Shown here piece after piece: positions 38,801 through 51,664 of a DNA stretch of 64,000 nt. Within the stretch, counting starts at the first letter, position 1. Every line of letters starts with the position of its first letter. The notes below the pieces were generated by a model. The model saw only the letters and a list, made by a program, of their open reading frames with translations, searched no databases and was not told the DNA's origin. The stretch is from Odontocerum albicorne. Lineage: Eukaryota > Arthropoda > Insecta > Trichoptera > Odontoceridae. The stretch lies in the NCBI GenBank assembly GCA_949825065.1, contig OX463848.1:43968901-44032900 (forward strand), read 5' to 3'. A program made the position numbers and the translations under genes.

Positions 38801-41800
38801 ATTGAGGCTTAAATCCTTTCAAGTTTAGTCAATTTTTTCTGTCTGATTTAATATTATTTCTTACTTATTATTGATAAGCGATATTAATAACCCTCAAATA
38901 CCAAAAAACAGGTGTTTTGTGAGTTAAATATTTTTTGCGCATTTTCGTCTATAAAGGGTAAAATCCTTTCAAGTTTGGTCAATTTTTTTTGTCTATTTTC
39001 ATATAATTACTTACTTATTATTGATAAGCGATATTAATAACCCTCAAATACCAAAAAACAAGTGTTTTGTGAGATAAATATTTTTTGCGCATTTTCGTCT
39101 ATTGAGGCTAAAATCCTTTCAGGTTTCGTCAATTTTTTTTTGTCTGATTTCATATTATTTCTTACTTATTATTGATAAGCGATATTAATAACCCTCAAAT
39201 ACCAAAAAACAAGTGTTTTGTGAGTAAAATATTTTTTGATCTGTTTCGTCTTTTGATACTAAAAACCTATCAAGTTTCGTCAATTTTTTTTTGTCTATTT
39301 TCATATAATTACTTACTTATTATTGATAAGCGATATTAATAACCCTCAATTACCAAAAAACAAGTGTTTTGTGAGATAAATATTTTTTGCGCATTTTCGT
39401 CTATAAAGGGTAAAATCCTTTCAAGTTTGGTCAATTTTTTTTGTCTGATTTCATATTATTTCTTACTTATTATTGATAAGCGATATTAATAACCCTCAAA
39501 TACCAAAAAACAAGTGTTTTGTGAGTAAAATATTTTTTGATCTGTTTCGTCTTTTGATACTAAAAACCTATCAAGTTTCGTCAATTTTTTTTTGTATATT
39601 TTCATATAATTACTTACTTATTATTGATAAGCGATATTAATAACCCTCAAATACCAAAAAAACAAGTGTTTTGTGAGATAAATATTTTTTTGCGCATTTT
39701 CGTCTATTGAGGCTTAAATCCTTTCAAGTTTAGTCAATTTTTTTTTGTCTGATTTCATATTATTTCATACTTATTATTGATAAGCGATATTAATAACCCT
39801 CCAATACCAAAAAACAAGTGTTTTGTGAGATAAATATTTTTTGCGCATTTTCGTCTATTGAGGCTTAAATCCTTTCAAGTTTGGTAAATTTTTTTTGTCT
39901 GATTTCATATTATTTCTTACTTATTATTGATAAGCGATATTAATAACCCTCAAATACCAAAAAACAGGTGTTTTGTGAGTTAAATATTTTTTGCGCATTT
40001 TCGTCTATAAAGGGTAAAATCCTTTCAAGTTTGGTCAATTTTTTTGTCTGATTTCATATTATTACTTATTATTGATAAGCGATATTAATAACCCTCAAAT
40101 ACCAAAAAACAAGTGTTTTGTGAGATAAATATTTTTTGCGCATTTTCGTCTATTGAGGCTAAAATCCTTTCAAGTTTCGTCAATTTTTTTTTGTCTGATT
40201 TCATATTATTTCTTACTTATTATTGATAACCGATATTAATAACCCTCAAATACCAAAAAACAAGTGTTTTGTGAGTAAAATATTTTTTGATCTGTTTCGT
40301 CCTTTTAGACTAAGAACCTTTGAAGTTTGGTCAATTTTTTTTTGTCTGATTTCATATTATTTCATACTTATTATTGATAAGCGATATTAATAACCCTCAA
40401 ATACCAAAAAACAAGTGTTTTGTGAGATAAATATTTTTTGCGCATTTTCGTCTATTGAGGCTTAAATCCTTTCAAGTTTAGTCAATTTTTTTTTTGTCTG
40501 ATTTCATATTATTTCTTATTTATTATTGATAAGCGATATAAATAACCCTCAAATACCAAAAAACAAGTGTTTTGTGAGTAAAATATTTTTTGATCTGTTT
40601 CGTCTTTTGATTTTAAAAACCTATCAAGTTTCGTAAATTTTTTTTTGTCTATTTTCATATAATTACTTACTTATTATTGATAAGCGATATAAATAACCCT
40701 CAAATACCAAAAAACAAGTGTTTTGTGAGTAAAATATTTTTTGATCTGTTTCGTCTATTGAGGCTTAAATCCTTTCAAGTTTAGTCAATTTTTTTTAGTC
40801 TGATTTCATATTATTTCTTACTTATTATTGATAAGCGATATTAATAACCCTCAACTACCAAAAAACAAGTGTTTTGTGAGATAAATATTTTTTGCGCATT
40901 TTCGTCTACTGAGGCTTAAATCCTTTCAAGTTTAGTCAATTTTTTTTTGTCTGATTTCATATTATTTCTTACTTATTATTGATAAGCGATATTAATAACC
41001 CTCAAATACCAAAAAACAAGTGTTTTGTGAGATAAATATTTTTGCGCATTTTCGTCTATTGAGGCTTAAATCCTTTCAAGTTTAGTCAAAAGTTTTTTGG
41101 CTGATTTCATATTATTTCTTACTTATTATTGATAAGCGATATTAATAACCCTCAAATACAAAAAAAACAAGTGTTTTTTGAGATATTTTTTTTGCGCATT
41201 TTCGTCTATTGAGGCTTAAATCCTTTCAAGTTTAGTCAATTTTTTTTTGTCTGATTTCATATTATTTCTTACTTATTATTGATAACCGATATTAATAACC
41301 CTCAAATACCAAAAAACAAGTGTTTTGTGAGTAAAATATTTTTTGATCTGTTTCGTCCTTTTAGACTAAGAACCTTTCAAGTTTGGTCAATTTTTTTTTG
41401 TCTGATTTCATATTATTTCATACTTATTATTGATAAGCGATATTAATAACCCTCAAATACCAAAAAACAAGTGTTTTGTGAGATAAATATTTTTTGCGCA
41501 TTTTCGTCTATTGAGGCTTAAATCCTTTCAAGTTTAGTAAATTTTTTTTTGTCTGATTTCATTTTATTTCTTATTTATTATTGATAAGCGATATAAATAA
41601 CCCTCAAATACCAAAAAACAAGTGTTTTGTGAGTAAAATATTTTTTGATCTGTTTCGTCTTTTGATTTTAAAAACCTATCAAATTTCGTAAATTTTTTTT
41701 TGTCTATTTTCATATAAATACTTACTTATTATTGATAAGCGATATAAATAACCCTCAAATACCAAAAAACAAGTGTTTTGTGAGTAAAATATTTTTTGAT

Positions 41801-42332
41801 CTGTTTCGTCTATTGAGGCTTAAATCCTTTCAAGTTTAGTCAATTTTTTTTTGTCTGATTTCATATTATTTCTTACTTATTATTGATAAGCGATATTAAT
41901 AACCCTCAAATACCAAAAAACAAGTGTTTTGTGAGATAAATATTTTTTGCGCATTTTCGTCTACTGAGGCTTAAATCCTTTCAAGTTTAGTCAATTTTTT
42001 TTTGTCTGATTTCATATTATTTCTTACTTATTATTGATTAGCGATATTAATTACCCTCAAATACCAAAAAACAAGTGTTTTGTGAGATAAACATTTTTTG
42101 CGCATTTTCGTCTATTGAGGCTTAAATCCTTTCAAGTTTAGTCATTTTTTTTAGTCTGATTTCATATTATTTCTTACTTATTATTGATAAGCGATATTAA
42201 TAACCCTCAAATACCAAAAAACAAGTGTTTTGTGAGTTAAATATTTTTTGATCTGTTTCGTCTTTTGAGACTTGTAACCTTTCAAGTTTGGTCAATTTTT
42301 TTTGTCTGATTTCATATTATTTCTTACTTATT

Positions 42333-44440
42333 ATTGATAAGCGATATTAATAACCCTCAAATACCAAAAAACAAGTGTTTTGTGAGTAAAATATTTTTTG
42401 ATCTGTTTCGTCTTTTGATACTAAAAACCTATCAAGTTTCGTCAATTTTTTTTGTCTATTTTCATATAATTACTTACTTATTATTGATAAGCGATATTAA
42501 TAACCCTCAAATACTAAAAAAACAAGTGTTTTGTGAGATAAATATTTTTTGCGCATTTTCGTCTATTGAGGCTTAAATCCTTTCAAGTTTAGTCAATTTT
42601 TTTTTGTCTGATTTCATATTATTTCTTACTTATTATTGATAAGCGATATTAATAACCCTCAAATACCAAAAAACAAGTGTTTTGTGAGATAAATATTTTT
42701 GCGCATTTTCGTCTATTGAGGCTTAAATCCTTTCAAGTTTAGTCAAAAAATTTTTGTCTGATTTCATATTATTTCTTACTTATTATTGATAAGCGATATT
42801 AATAACCCTCAAATACAAAAAAACAAGTGTTTTTTGAGATATTTTTTTTGCGCATTTTCGTCTATTGAGGCTTAAATCCTTTCAAGTTTAGTCAATTTTT
42901 TTTTGTCTGATTTCATATTATTTCTTACTTATTATTGATAACCGATATTAATAACCCTCAAATACCAAAAAACAAGTGTTTTGTGAGTAAAATATTTTTT
43001 GATCTGTTTCGTCCTTTTAGACTAAGAACCTTTCAAGTTTAGTCAATTTTTTTTTGTCTGATTTCATATTATTTCATACTTACTATTGATAAGCGATATT
43101 AATAACCCTCAAATACCAAAAAACAAGTGTTTTGTGAGATAAATATTTTTTGCGCATTTTCGTCTATTGAGGCTTAAATCCTTTCAAGTTTAGTTAATTT
43201 TTTTTTGTCTGATTTCATATTATTTCTTACTTATTATTGATAAGCGATAAAAATAACCCTCAAATACCAAAAAACAAGTGTTTTGTGAGATAAATATTTT
43301 TTGCGCATTTTCGTCTATTGAGGCTTAAATCCTTTCAAGTTTAGTCATTTTTTTTTAGTCTGATTTCATATTATTTCTAACTTATTATTGATAAGCGATA
43401 TTAATAACCCTCAAATACCAAAAAACAAGTGTTTTGTGAGTAAAATATTTTTTGATCTGTTTCGTCTTTTGAGACTTGTAACCTTTCAAGTTTGGTCAAT
43501 TTTTTTTGTCTGATTTCATATTATTTCTTACTTATTATTGATAAGCGATATTAATAACCCTCAAATACCAAAAAACAAGTGTTTTGTGAGTAAAATATTT
43601 TTTGATCTGTTTCGTCCTTTTAGACTAAAAACCTATCAAGTTTCGTCAATTTTTTTTGTCTATTTTCATATAATTACTAACTTATTATTGATAAGCGATA
43701 TTAATAACCCTCAAATACTAAAAAAAACAAGTGTTTTGTGAGATAAATATTTTTTGCGCATTTTCGTCTATTGAGGCTTAAATCCTTTCAAGTTTAGTCA
43801 ATTTTTTTTTGTCTGATTTCATATTATTTCTTACTTATTATTGATAAGCGATATTAATAACCCTCAAATACCAAAAAACAAGTGTTTTGTGAGATAAATA
43901 TTTTTTGCGCATTTTCGTCTATTGAGGCTTAAATCCTTTCAAGTTTAGTCAATTTTTTTTTGTCTGATTTCATATTATTTCTTACTTATTATTGATAAGC
44001 GATATTAATAACCCTCAAATACCAAAAAACAAGTGTTTTGTGAGATAAATATTTTTGCGCATTTTCGTCTATTGAGGCTTAAATCCTTTCAAGTTTAGTC
44101 AAATTTTTTTTGTCTGATTTCATATTATTTCTTACTTATTATTGATTAGCGATATTAATAACCCTCAAATACAAAAAAAACAAGTGTTTTTTGAGATATT
44201 TTTTTTGCGCATTTTCGTCTATTGAGGCTTAAATCCTTTCAAGTTTAGTCAATTTTTTTTTGTCTGATTTCATATTATTTCTTACTTATTATTGATAACC
44301 GATATTAATAACCCTCAAATACCAAAAAACAAGTGTTTTGTGAGTAAAATATTTTTTGATCTGTTTCGTCCTTTTAGACTAAGAACCTTTCAAGTTTGGT
44401 CAATTTTTTTTTGTCTGATTTCATATTATTTCATACTTAT
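42333..44440 (+). repeat. 8-mer higher-order repeat, fourth locus
   Basis: This is the 8,891-bp-shifted copy of the locus at 33,442, with the full unit at 42,333-43,536 and the modified unit from 43,537. It keeps the hybrid B monomer (ccttttagactaaaaacc at ~43,615). The A tract after aaatact is one base longer here (~43,721). Confidence 0.85.
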
Positions 44441-44891
44441 TATTGATAAGCGATATTAATAACCCTCAAATACCAAAAAACAAGTGTTTTGTGAGATAAA
44501 TATTTTTTGCGCATTTTCGTCTATTGAGGCTTAAATCCTTTCAAGTTTAGTCAATTTTTTTTTGTCTGATTTCATATTATTTCTTATTTATTATTGATAA
44601 GCGATATAAATAACCCTCAAATACCAAAAAACAAGTGTTTTGTGAGTAAAATATTTTTTGATCTGTTTCGTCTTTTGATTTTAAAAACCTATCAAATTTC
44701 GTAAATTTTTTTTTGTCTATTTTCATATAATTACTTACTTATTATTGATAAGCGATATAAATAGCCCTCAAATACCAAAAAACAAGTGTTTTGTGAGTAA
44801 AATATTTTTTGATCTGTTTCGTCTATTGAGGCTTAAATCCTTTCAAGTTTAGTCAATTTTTTTTTGTCTGATTTCATATTATTTCTTACTT

Positions 44892-47597
44892 ATTATTGAT
44901 AAGCGATATTAATAACCCTCAAATACCAAAAAACAAGTGTTTTGTGAGATAAATATTTTTTGCGCATTTTCGTCTATTGAGGCTAAAATCCTTTCAAGTG
45001 TCGTCAATTTGTTTTTGTCTGATTTCATATTATTTCTTACTTATTATTGATAAGCGATATTAATAACCCTCAAATACCAAAAAACAAGTGTTTTGTGAGT
45101 AAAATATTTTTTGATCTGTTTCGTCTTTTGAGACTAAGAACCTTTCAAGTTTGGTCAATTTTTTTTTGTCTAATTTCATATAATTACTTACTTACTATTG
45201 ATAAGCGATATTAATAACCCTCAAATACCAAAAAACAAGTGTTTTGTGAGATAAATATTTTTTGCGCATTTTCGTCTATTGAGGCTTAAATCCTTTCAAG
45301 TTTAGTCATTTTTTTTTAGTCTGATTTCATATTATTTCTTACTTATTATTGATTAGCGATATTAATAACCCTCAAATACCAAAAAACAAGTGTTTTGTGA
45401 GATAAATATTTTTTGCGCATTTTCGTCTATTGAGGCTTAAATCCTTTCAAGTTTAGTCATTTTTTTTTAGTCTGATTTTATATTATTTCTTACTTATTAT
45501 TGATAAGCGATATTAATAACCCTCAAATACCAAAAAACAAGTGTTTTGTGAGTTAAATATTTTTTGATCTGTTTCGTCTTTTGAGACTTGTAACCTTTCA
45601 AGTTTGGTCAATTTTTTTTGTCTGATTTCATATTATTTCTAACTTATTATTGATAAGCGATATTAATAACCCTCAAATACCAAAAAACAAGTGTTTTGTG
45701 AGTAAAATATTTTTTGATCTGTTTCGTCTTTTGATACTAAAAACCTATCAAGTTTCGTCAATTTTTTTGTCTATTTTCATATAAGTACTTACTTATTATT
45801 GATAAGCGATATTAATAACCCTCAAATACCAAAAAACAAGTGTTTTGTGAGATAAATATTTTTTGCGCATTTTCGTCTATTGAGGCTTAAATCCTTTCAA
45901 GTTTAGTCAATTTTTTTTTGTCTGATTTCATATTATTTCTTACTTATTATTGATAAGCGATATTAATAACCCTCAAATACCAAAAAACAAGTGTTTTGTG
46001 AGATAAATATTTTTGCGCATTTTCGTCTATTGAGGCTTAAATCCTTTCAAGTTTAGTCAAAATTTTTTTGTCTGATTTCATATTATTTCTTACTTATTAT
46101 TGATAAGCGACATTAATAACCCTCAAATACAAAAAAACAAGTGTTTTTTGAGATATTTTTTTTGCGCATTTTCGTCTATTGAGGCTTAAATCCTTTCAAG
46201 TTCAGTCAATTTTTTTTTGTCTGATTTCATATTATTTCTTACTAATTATTGATAAGCGATATTAATAACCCTCAAATACCAAAAAACAAGTGTTTTGTGA
46301 GATAAATATTTTTTGCGCATTTTCGTCTATTGAGGCTAAAATCCTTTCAAGTGTCGTCAATTTGTTTTTGTCTGATTTCATATTATTTCTTACTTATTAT
46401 TGATAAGCGATATTAATAACCCTCAAATACCAAAAAACAAGTGTTTTGTGAGTAAAATATTTTTTGATCTGTTTCGTCTTTTGAGACTAAGAACCTTTCA
46501 AGTTTGGTCAATTTTTTTTTGTCTAATTTCATATAATTACTTACTTACTATTGATAAGCGATATTAATAACCCTCAAATACCAAAAAACAAGTGTTTTGT
46601 GAGATAAATATTTTTTGCGCATTTTCGTCTATTGAGGCTTAAATCCTTTCAAGTTTAGTCATTTTTTTTTAGTCTGATTTCATATTATTTCTTACTTATT
46701 ATTGATTAGCGATATTAATAACCCTCAAATACCAAAAAACAAGTGTTTTGTGAGATAAATATTTTTTGCGCATTTTCGTCTATTGAGGCTTAAATCCTTT
46801 CAAGTTTAGTCATTTTTTTTTAGTCTGATTTTATATTATTTCTTACTTATTATTGATAAGCGATATTAATAACCCTCAAATACCAAAAAACAAGTGTTTT
46901 GTGAGTTAAATATTTTTTGATCTGTTTCGTCTTTTGAGACTTGTAACCTTTCAAGTTTGGTCAATTTTTTTTGTCTGATTTCATATTATTTCTAACTTAT
47001 TATTGATAAGCGATATTAATAACCCTCAAATACCAAAAAACAAGTGTTTTGTGAGTAAAATATTTTTTGATCTGTTTCGTCTTTTGATACTAAAAACCTA
47101 TCAAGTTTCGTCAATTTTTTTGTCTATTTTCATATAAGTACTTACTTATTATTGATAAGCGATATTAATAACCCTCAAATACCAAAAAACAAGTGTTTTG
47201 TGAGATAAATATTTTTTGCGCATTTTCGTCTATTGAGGCTTAAATCCTTTCAAGTTTAGTCAATTTTTTTTTGTCTGATTTCATATTATTTCTTACTTAT
47301 TATTGATAAGCGATATTAATAACCCTCAAATACCAAAAAACAAGTGTTTTGTGAGATAAATATTTTTGCGCATTTTCGTCTATTGAGGCTTAAATCCTTT
47401 CAAGTTTAGTCAAAATTTTTTTGTCTGATTTCATATTATTTCTTACTTATTATTGATAAGCGACATTAATAACCCTCAAATACAAAAAAACAAGCGTTTT
47501 TTGAGATATTTTTTTTGCGCATTTTCGTCTATTGAGGCTTAAATCCTTTCAAGTTCAGTCAATTTTTTTTTGTCTGATTTCATATTATTTCTTACTA
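44892..47597 (+). repeat. 9-mer (1,353-bp) perfect-phase tandem duplication
   Basis: Copies are 44,892-46,244 and 46,245-47,597. Tags are gtgtcgtcaatttg (44,998 and 46,351), gattagcg, attttatatt, gagacttgtaacc, a B unit with T7 and ataagtactt, gcgacattaat (46,108 and 47,461), F with ttcagtcaa, and cttactaatt at the end. The only difference I noticed is aagtgtttttt versus aagcgtttttt in F (~47,492). The right edge coincides with the loss of F and D1 from the array. Confidence 0.9.
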
Positions 47598-49710
47598 ATT
47601 ATTGATAAGCGATATTAATAACCCTCAAATACCAAAAAACAAGTGTTTTGTGAGTAAAATATTTTTTGATCTGTTTCGTCTTTTAAGACTAAAAACCTAT
47701 CAAGTTTCATCAATTTTTTTTGTCTAATTTCATATAATTACTTACTTATTATTGATAAGCGATATTAATAACCCTCAAATACCAAAAAACAAGTGTTTTG
47801 TGAGATAAATATTTTTTGCGCATTTTCGTCTATTGAGGCTAAAATCCTTTCAGGTTTCGTCAATTTTTTTTTGTCTGATTTCATATTATTTCTTACTTAT
47901 TATTGATAAGCGATATTAATAACCCTCAAATACCAAAAAACAAGTGTTTTGTGAGTAAAATATTTTTTGATCTGTTTCGTCCTTTGAGACTAAGAACCTT
48001 TCAAGTTTGTCAATTTTTTTTTGTCTAATTTCATATTATTACTAACTTATTATTGATAAGCGATATTAATAACCCTCAAATACCAAAAAACAAGAGTTTT
48101 GTGAGATAAATATTTTTTGCGCATTTTCGTCTATTGAGGCTTAAATCCTTTCAAGTTTAGTCAATTTCTTTTTGTCTGATTTCATAATATTTCTTACTTA
48201 TTATTGATAAGCGATATAAATAACCCTCAAATACCAAAAAACAAGTGTTTTGTGAGATAAATATTTTTTGCGCATTTTCGTCTATTGAGGCTAAAATCCT
48301 TTCAAGTTTCGTCAATTTTTTTTTGTCTGATTTCATATTATTTCTTACTTATTATTGATAAGCGATATTAATAACTCTCAAATACCAAAAAACAAGTGTT
48401 TTGTGAGTAAAATATTTTTTGATCTGTTTCGTCTTTTGATACTAAAAACCTATCAAGTTTCGTCAATTTTTTTTGTCTATTTTCATATAATTACTTACTT
48501 ATTATTGATAAGCGATATTAATAACCCTCAAATACCAAAAAACAAGTGTTTTGTGAGATAAATATTTTTTTGCGCATTTTCGTCTATTGAGGCTTAAATC
48601 CTTTCAAGTTTAGTCAATTTTTTTTTGTCTGATTTCATATTATTTCTTACTTATTATTGATAAGCGATATTAATAACCCTCAAATACCAAAAAACAAGTG
48701 TTTTGTGAGATAAATATTTTTTGCGCATTTTCGTCTATTGAGGCTTAAATCCTTTCAAGTTTAGTCAATTTTTTTTTGCCTGATTTCATATTATTTCTTA
48801 CTTATTATTGATAAGCGATATTAATTACCCTCAAATACCAAAAAACAAGTGTTTTGTGAGATAAATATTTTTTGCGCATTTACGTCTATTGAGGCTTAAA
48901 TCCTTTCAAGTTTAGTCAATTTTTTTTTGTCTGATTTCATATTATTTCTTACTTATTATTGATAAGCGATATTAATAACCCTCAAATACCAAAAAACAAG
49001 TGTTTTGTGAGTAAAATATTTTTTGATCTGTTTCGTCCTTTGAGACTAAGAACCTTTCAAGTTTGTTCAATTTTTTTTTGTCTAATTTCATATTATTACT
49101 AACTTATTATTGATAAGCGATATTAATAACCCTCAAATACCAAATAACAAGTGTTTTGTGAGTAAAATATTTTTTGATCTGTTTCGTCTTTTGAGACTAA
49201 AAACCTATCAAGTTTCGTCAATTTTTTTTTGTCTAATTTCATATTATTTCTTACTTATTATTGATAAGCGATATTAATAACCCTCAAATACCAAAAAACA
49301 AGTGTTTTGTGAGATAAATATTTTTTGCGCATTTTCGTCTATTGAGGCTTAAATCCTTTCAAGTTTAGTCAATTTTTTTTTGTCTGATTTCATATTATTT
49401 CTTACTTATTATTGATAAGCGATATTAATAACCCTCAAATACCAAAAAACAAGTGTTTTGTGAGATAAATATTTTTTGCGAATTTTCGTCTATTGAGGCT
49501 TAAATCCTTTCAAGTTTAGTCAATTTTTTTTGTCTGATTTCATATTATTTCTTACTTATTATTGATAAGCGATATTAATAACCCTCAAATACCAAAAAAC
49601 AAGTGTTTTGTAAGATAAATATTTTTTGCGCATTTTCGTCTATTGAGGCTTAAATCCTTTCAAGTTTAGTCATTTTTTTTTGTCTGATTTCATATTATTT
49701 CTTACTTATT

Positions 49711-49859
49711 ATTGATAAGCGATATTAATAACCCTCAAATACCAAAAAACCAGTGTTTTGTGAGTTAAATATTTTTTGCGCATTTTCGTCTATAAAGGGT
49801 AAAATCCTTTCAAGTTTGGTCAATTTTTTTGTCTGATTTCATATTATTACTTACTTATT
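49711..49859 (+). repeat. Type C monomer exemplar (149 bp)
   Basis: Type C resembles A up to TGCGCA but reads gagttaaat before it and tataaagggtaaaatcc after it, then tttggtcaa with a short T tract (T7 here). Other C units lie near 360, 8,640, 10,745, 18,120, 19,790, 29,430, 38,320, 50,210 and 54,580. The class is scattered rather than clustered, and several copies sit next to type A units with a short T tract. Confidence 0.88.
49784..49800 (+). promoter_or_regulatory. Partial CENP-B-box-like motif in type C
   Basis: TTTCGTCTATAAAGGGT matches seven of the nine fixed positions of the mammalian CENP-B core (nTTCGnnnnAnnCGGGn); the A at position 10 is T and the first C of CGGG is A. Type A and B units keep TTCG but lose the GGG block. 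Two core mismatches would normally abolish mammalian CENP-B binding, so this is a weak resemblance only. Confidence 0.15.
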
Positions 49860-51664
49860 ATTGATAAGCGATATTAATAACCCTCAAATACCAAAAAACA
49901 AGTGTTTTGTGAGATAAATATTTTTTGCGCATTTTCGTCTATTGAGGCTTAAATCCTTTCAAGTTTAGTCAATTTTTTTTGTCTGATTTCATATTATTTC
50001 TTACTTATTATTGATAAGCGATATTAATAACCCTCAAATACCAAAAAACAAGTGTTTTGTGAGATAAATATTTTTTGCGCATTTTCGTCTATTGAGGCTT
50101 AAATCCTTTCAAGTTTAGTCAATTTTTTTTGTCTGATTTCATATTATTTCTTACTAATTATTGATAAGCGATATTAATAACCCTCAAATACCAAAAAACA
50201 AGTGTTTTGTGAGTTAAATATTTTTTGCGCATTTTCGTCTATAAAGGGTAAAATCCTTTCAAGTTTGGTCAATTTTTTTGTCTGATTTCATATTATTACT
50301 TACTTATTATTGATAAGCGATATTAATAACCCTCAAATACCAAAAAACAAGTGTTTTGTGAGATAAATATTTTTTGCGCATTTTCGTCTATTGAGGCTTA
50401 AATCCTTTCAAGTTTGGTCAATTTTTTTTGTCTGATTTCATATTATTACTTACTTATTATTGATAAGCGATATAAATAACCCTCAAATACCAAAAAACAA
50501 GTGTTTTGTGAGATAAATATTTTTTGCGCATTTTCATCTATTGAGGCTTAAATCCTTTCAAGTTCAGTCAATTCTTTTTTGTCTGATTTCATATTATTTC
50601 TTACTTATTATTGATAAGCGATATTAATAACCCTCAAATACCAAAAAACAAGTGTTTTGTGAGATAAATATTTTTTGCGCATTTTCGTCTATAAAGGGTA
50701 AAATCCTTTCAAGTTTGGTCAATTTTTTTTGTCTGATTTCATATTATTACTTACTTATTATTGATAAGCGATATAAATAACCCTCAAATACCAAAAAACA
50801 AGTGTTTTGTGAGTAAAATATTTTTTGCGCATTTTCATCTATTGAGGCTTAAATCCTTTCAAGTTCAGTCAATTCTTTTTTGTCTGATTTCATATTATTA
50901 CTTACTTATTATTGATAAGCGATATAAATAACCCTCAAATACCAAAAAACAAGTGTTTTGTGAGTAAAATATTTTTTGATCTGTTTCGTCCTTTGAGACT
51001 AAGAACCTTTCAAATTTGGTCAATTTTTTTTTGTCTAATTTCATATAATTACTTACTTATTATTGATAAGCGATAATAATAACCCTCAAATATCAAAAAA
51101 CAAGTGTTTTGTGAGATAAATATTTTTTGCGCATTTTCGTCTATTGAGGCTTAAATCCTTTCAAGTTTAGTCAATTTTTTTTTTGTCTGATTTCATATTA
51201 TTTCTTACTTATTATTGATAAGCGATGTAAATAACCCTCAAATACCAAAAAACAAGTGTTTTGTGAGATAAATATTTTTTGGCATTTTCGTCTATTGAGG
51301 CTTAAATCCTTTCAAGTTTAGTCAATTTTTTTTGTCTGATTTCATATTATTTCTTACTTATTATTGATAAGCGATATTAATAACCCTCAAATACCAAAAA
51401 ACAAGTGTTTTGTGAGTAAAATATTTTTTGCGCATTTTCGTCTATTTAGGCTTAAATCCTTTCAAATTAAGTCAATATTTTTTTGTCTGATTTCATATTA
51501 TTTCTTACTTATTATTGATAAGCGATATTAATAACCCTCAAATACCAAAAAACAAGTGTTTTGTGAATAAAATATTTTTTGATCTGTTTCGTCTTTTGAT
51601 ACTAAAAACCTATCAAGTTTCGTCAATTTTTTTTTGTCTATTTTCATATAATTACTTACTTATT

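Larger units (their letters stand above)
27840..44857 (+). repeat. 8,891-bp (59-monomer) near-identical tandem segmental duplication
   Basis: About 27,840-35,965 and 36,731-44,857 match in order through every rare variant I checked: gtcgtcaatttg (27,971 and 36,862), atttataagc (29,077 and 37,968), gtttggtgag, tataaaaaaccc, aacaggtg, ctcaattacc, ctccaatacc, tttggtaaattt, the shortened attattacttatt junction, tttgaagttt, ctcaactacc, gtcaaaag with ttggctg, cattttattt, ataaatactt, gataaacattt and gcgataaaaataa. Few differences were seen: one extra A near 39,661 and 43,721, a shorter T tract near 42,145, gtcaaaat versus gtcaaatt near 44,100, and atagccctc near 44,763. The offset is 8,891 bp, rising to 8,892 at the right end. 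Between the copies lies a 604-bp (4-monomer) duplication of the D1-A-E-hybrid group (35,401 and 36,005). Confidence 0.93.
47598..51289 (+). repeat. Monomeric A/B/C/D2 stretch with no long period
   Basis: Mostly type A and C, with a few B and D2 units. Short A-C alternations occur around 49,710-50,460, and a type A unit with atctattgagg and ttcagtcaattctttt appears at ~50,530 and ~50,830. Singletons include aaataacaag (~49,144), gcgaatttt (~49,478) and gcgatgtaaat (~51,224). I found no higher-order unit longer than about two monomers and no foreign sequence. Confidence 0.8.

Noticed and set aside
27840..44857. The 8.9-kb duplication as pure assembly error.
   Set aside because: Not excluded, but the copies differ by scattered bases (for example near 39,661, 42,145, 43,721 and 44,763), and the downstream copy lacks the 604-bp junction duplication, which argues for real paralogous copies; kept as a finding with a long-read check.
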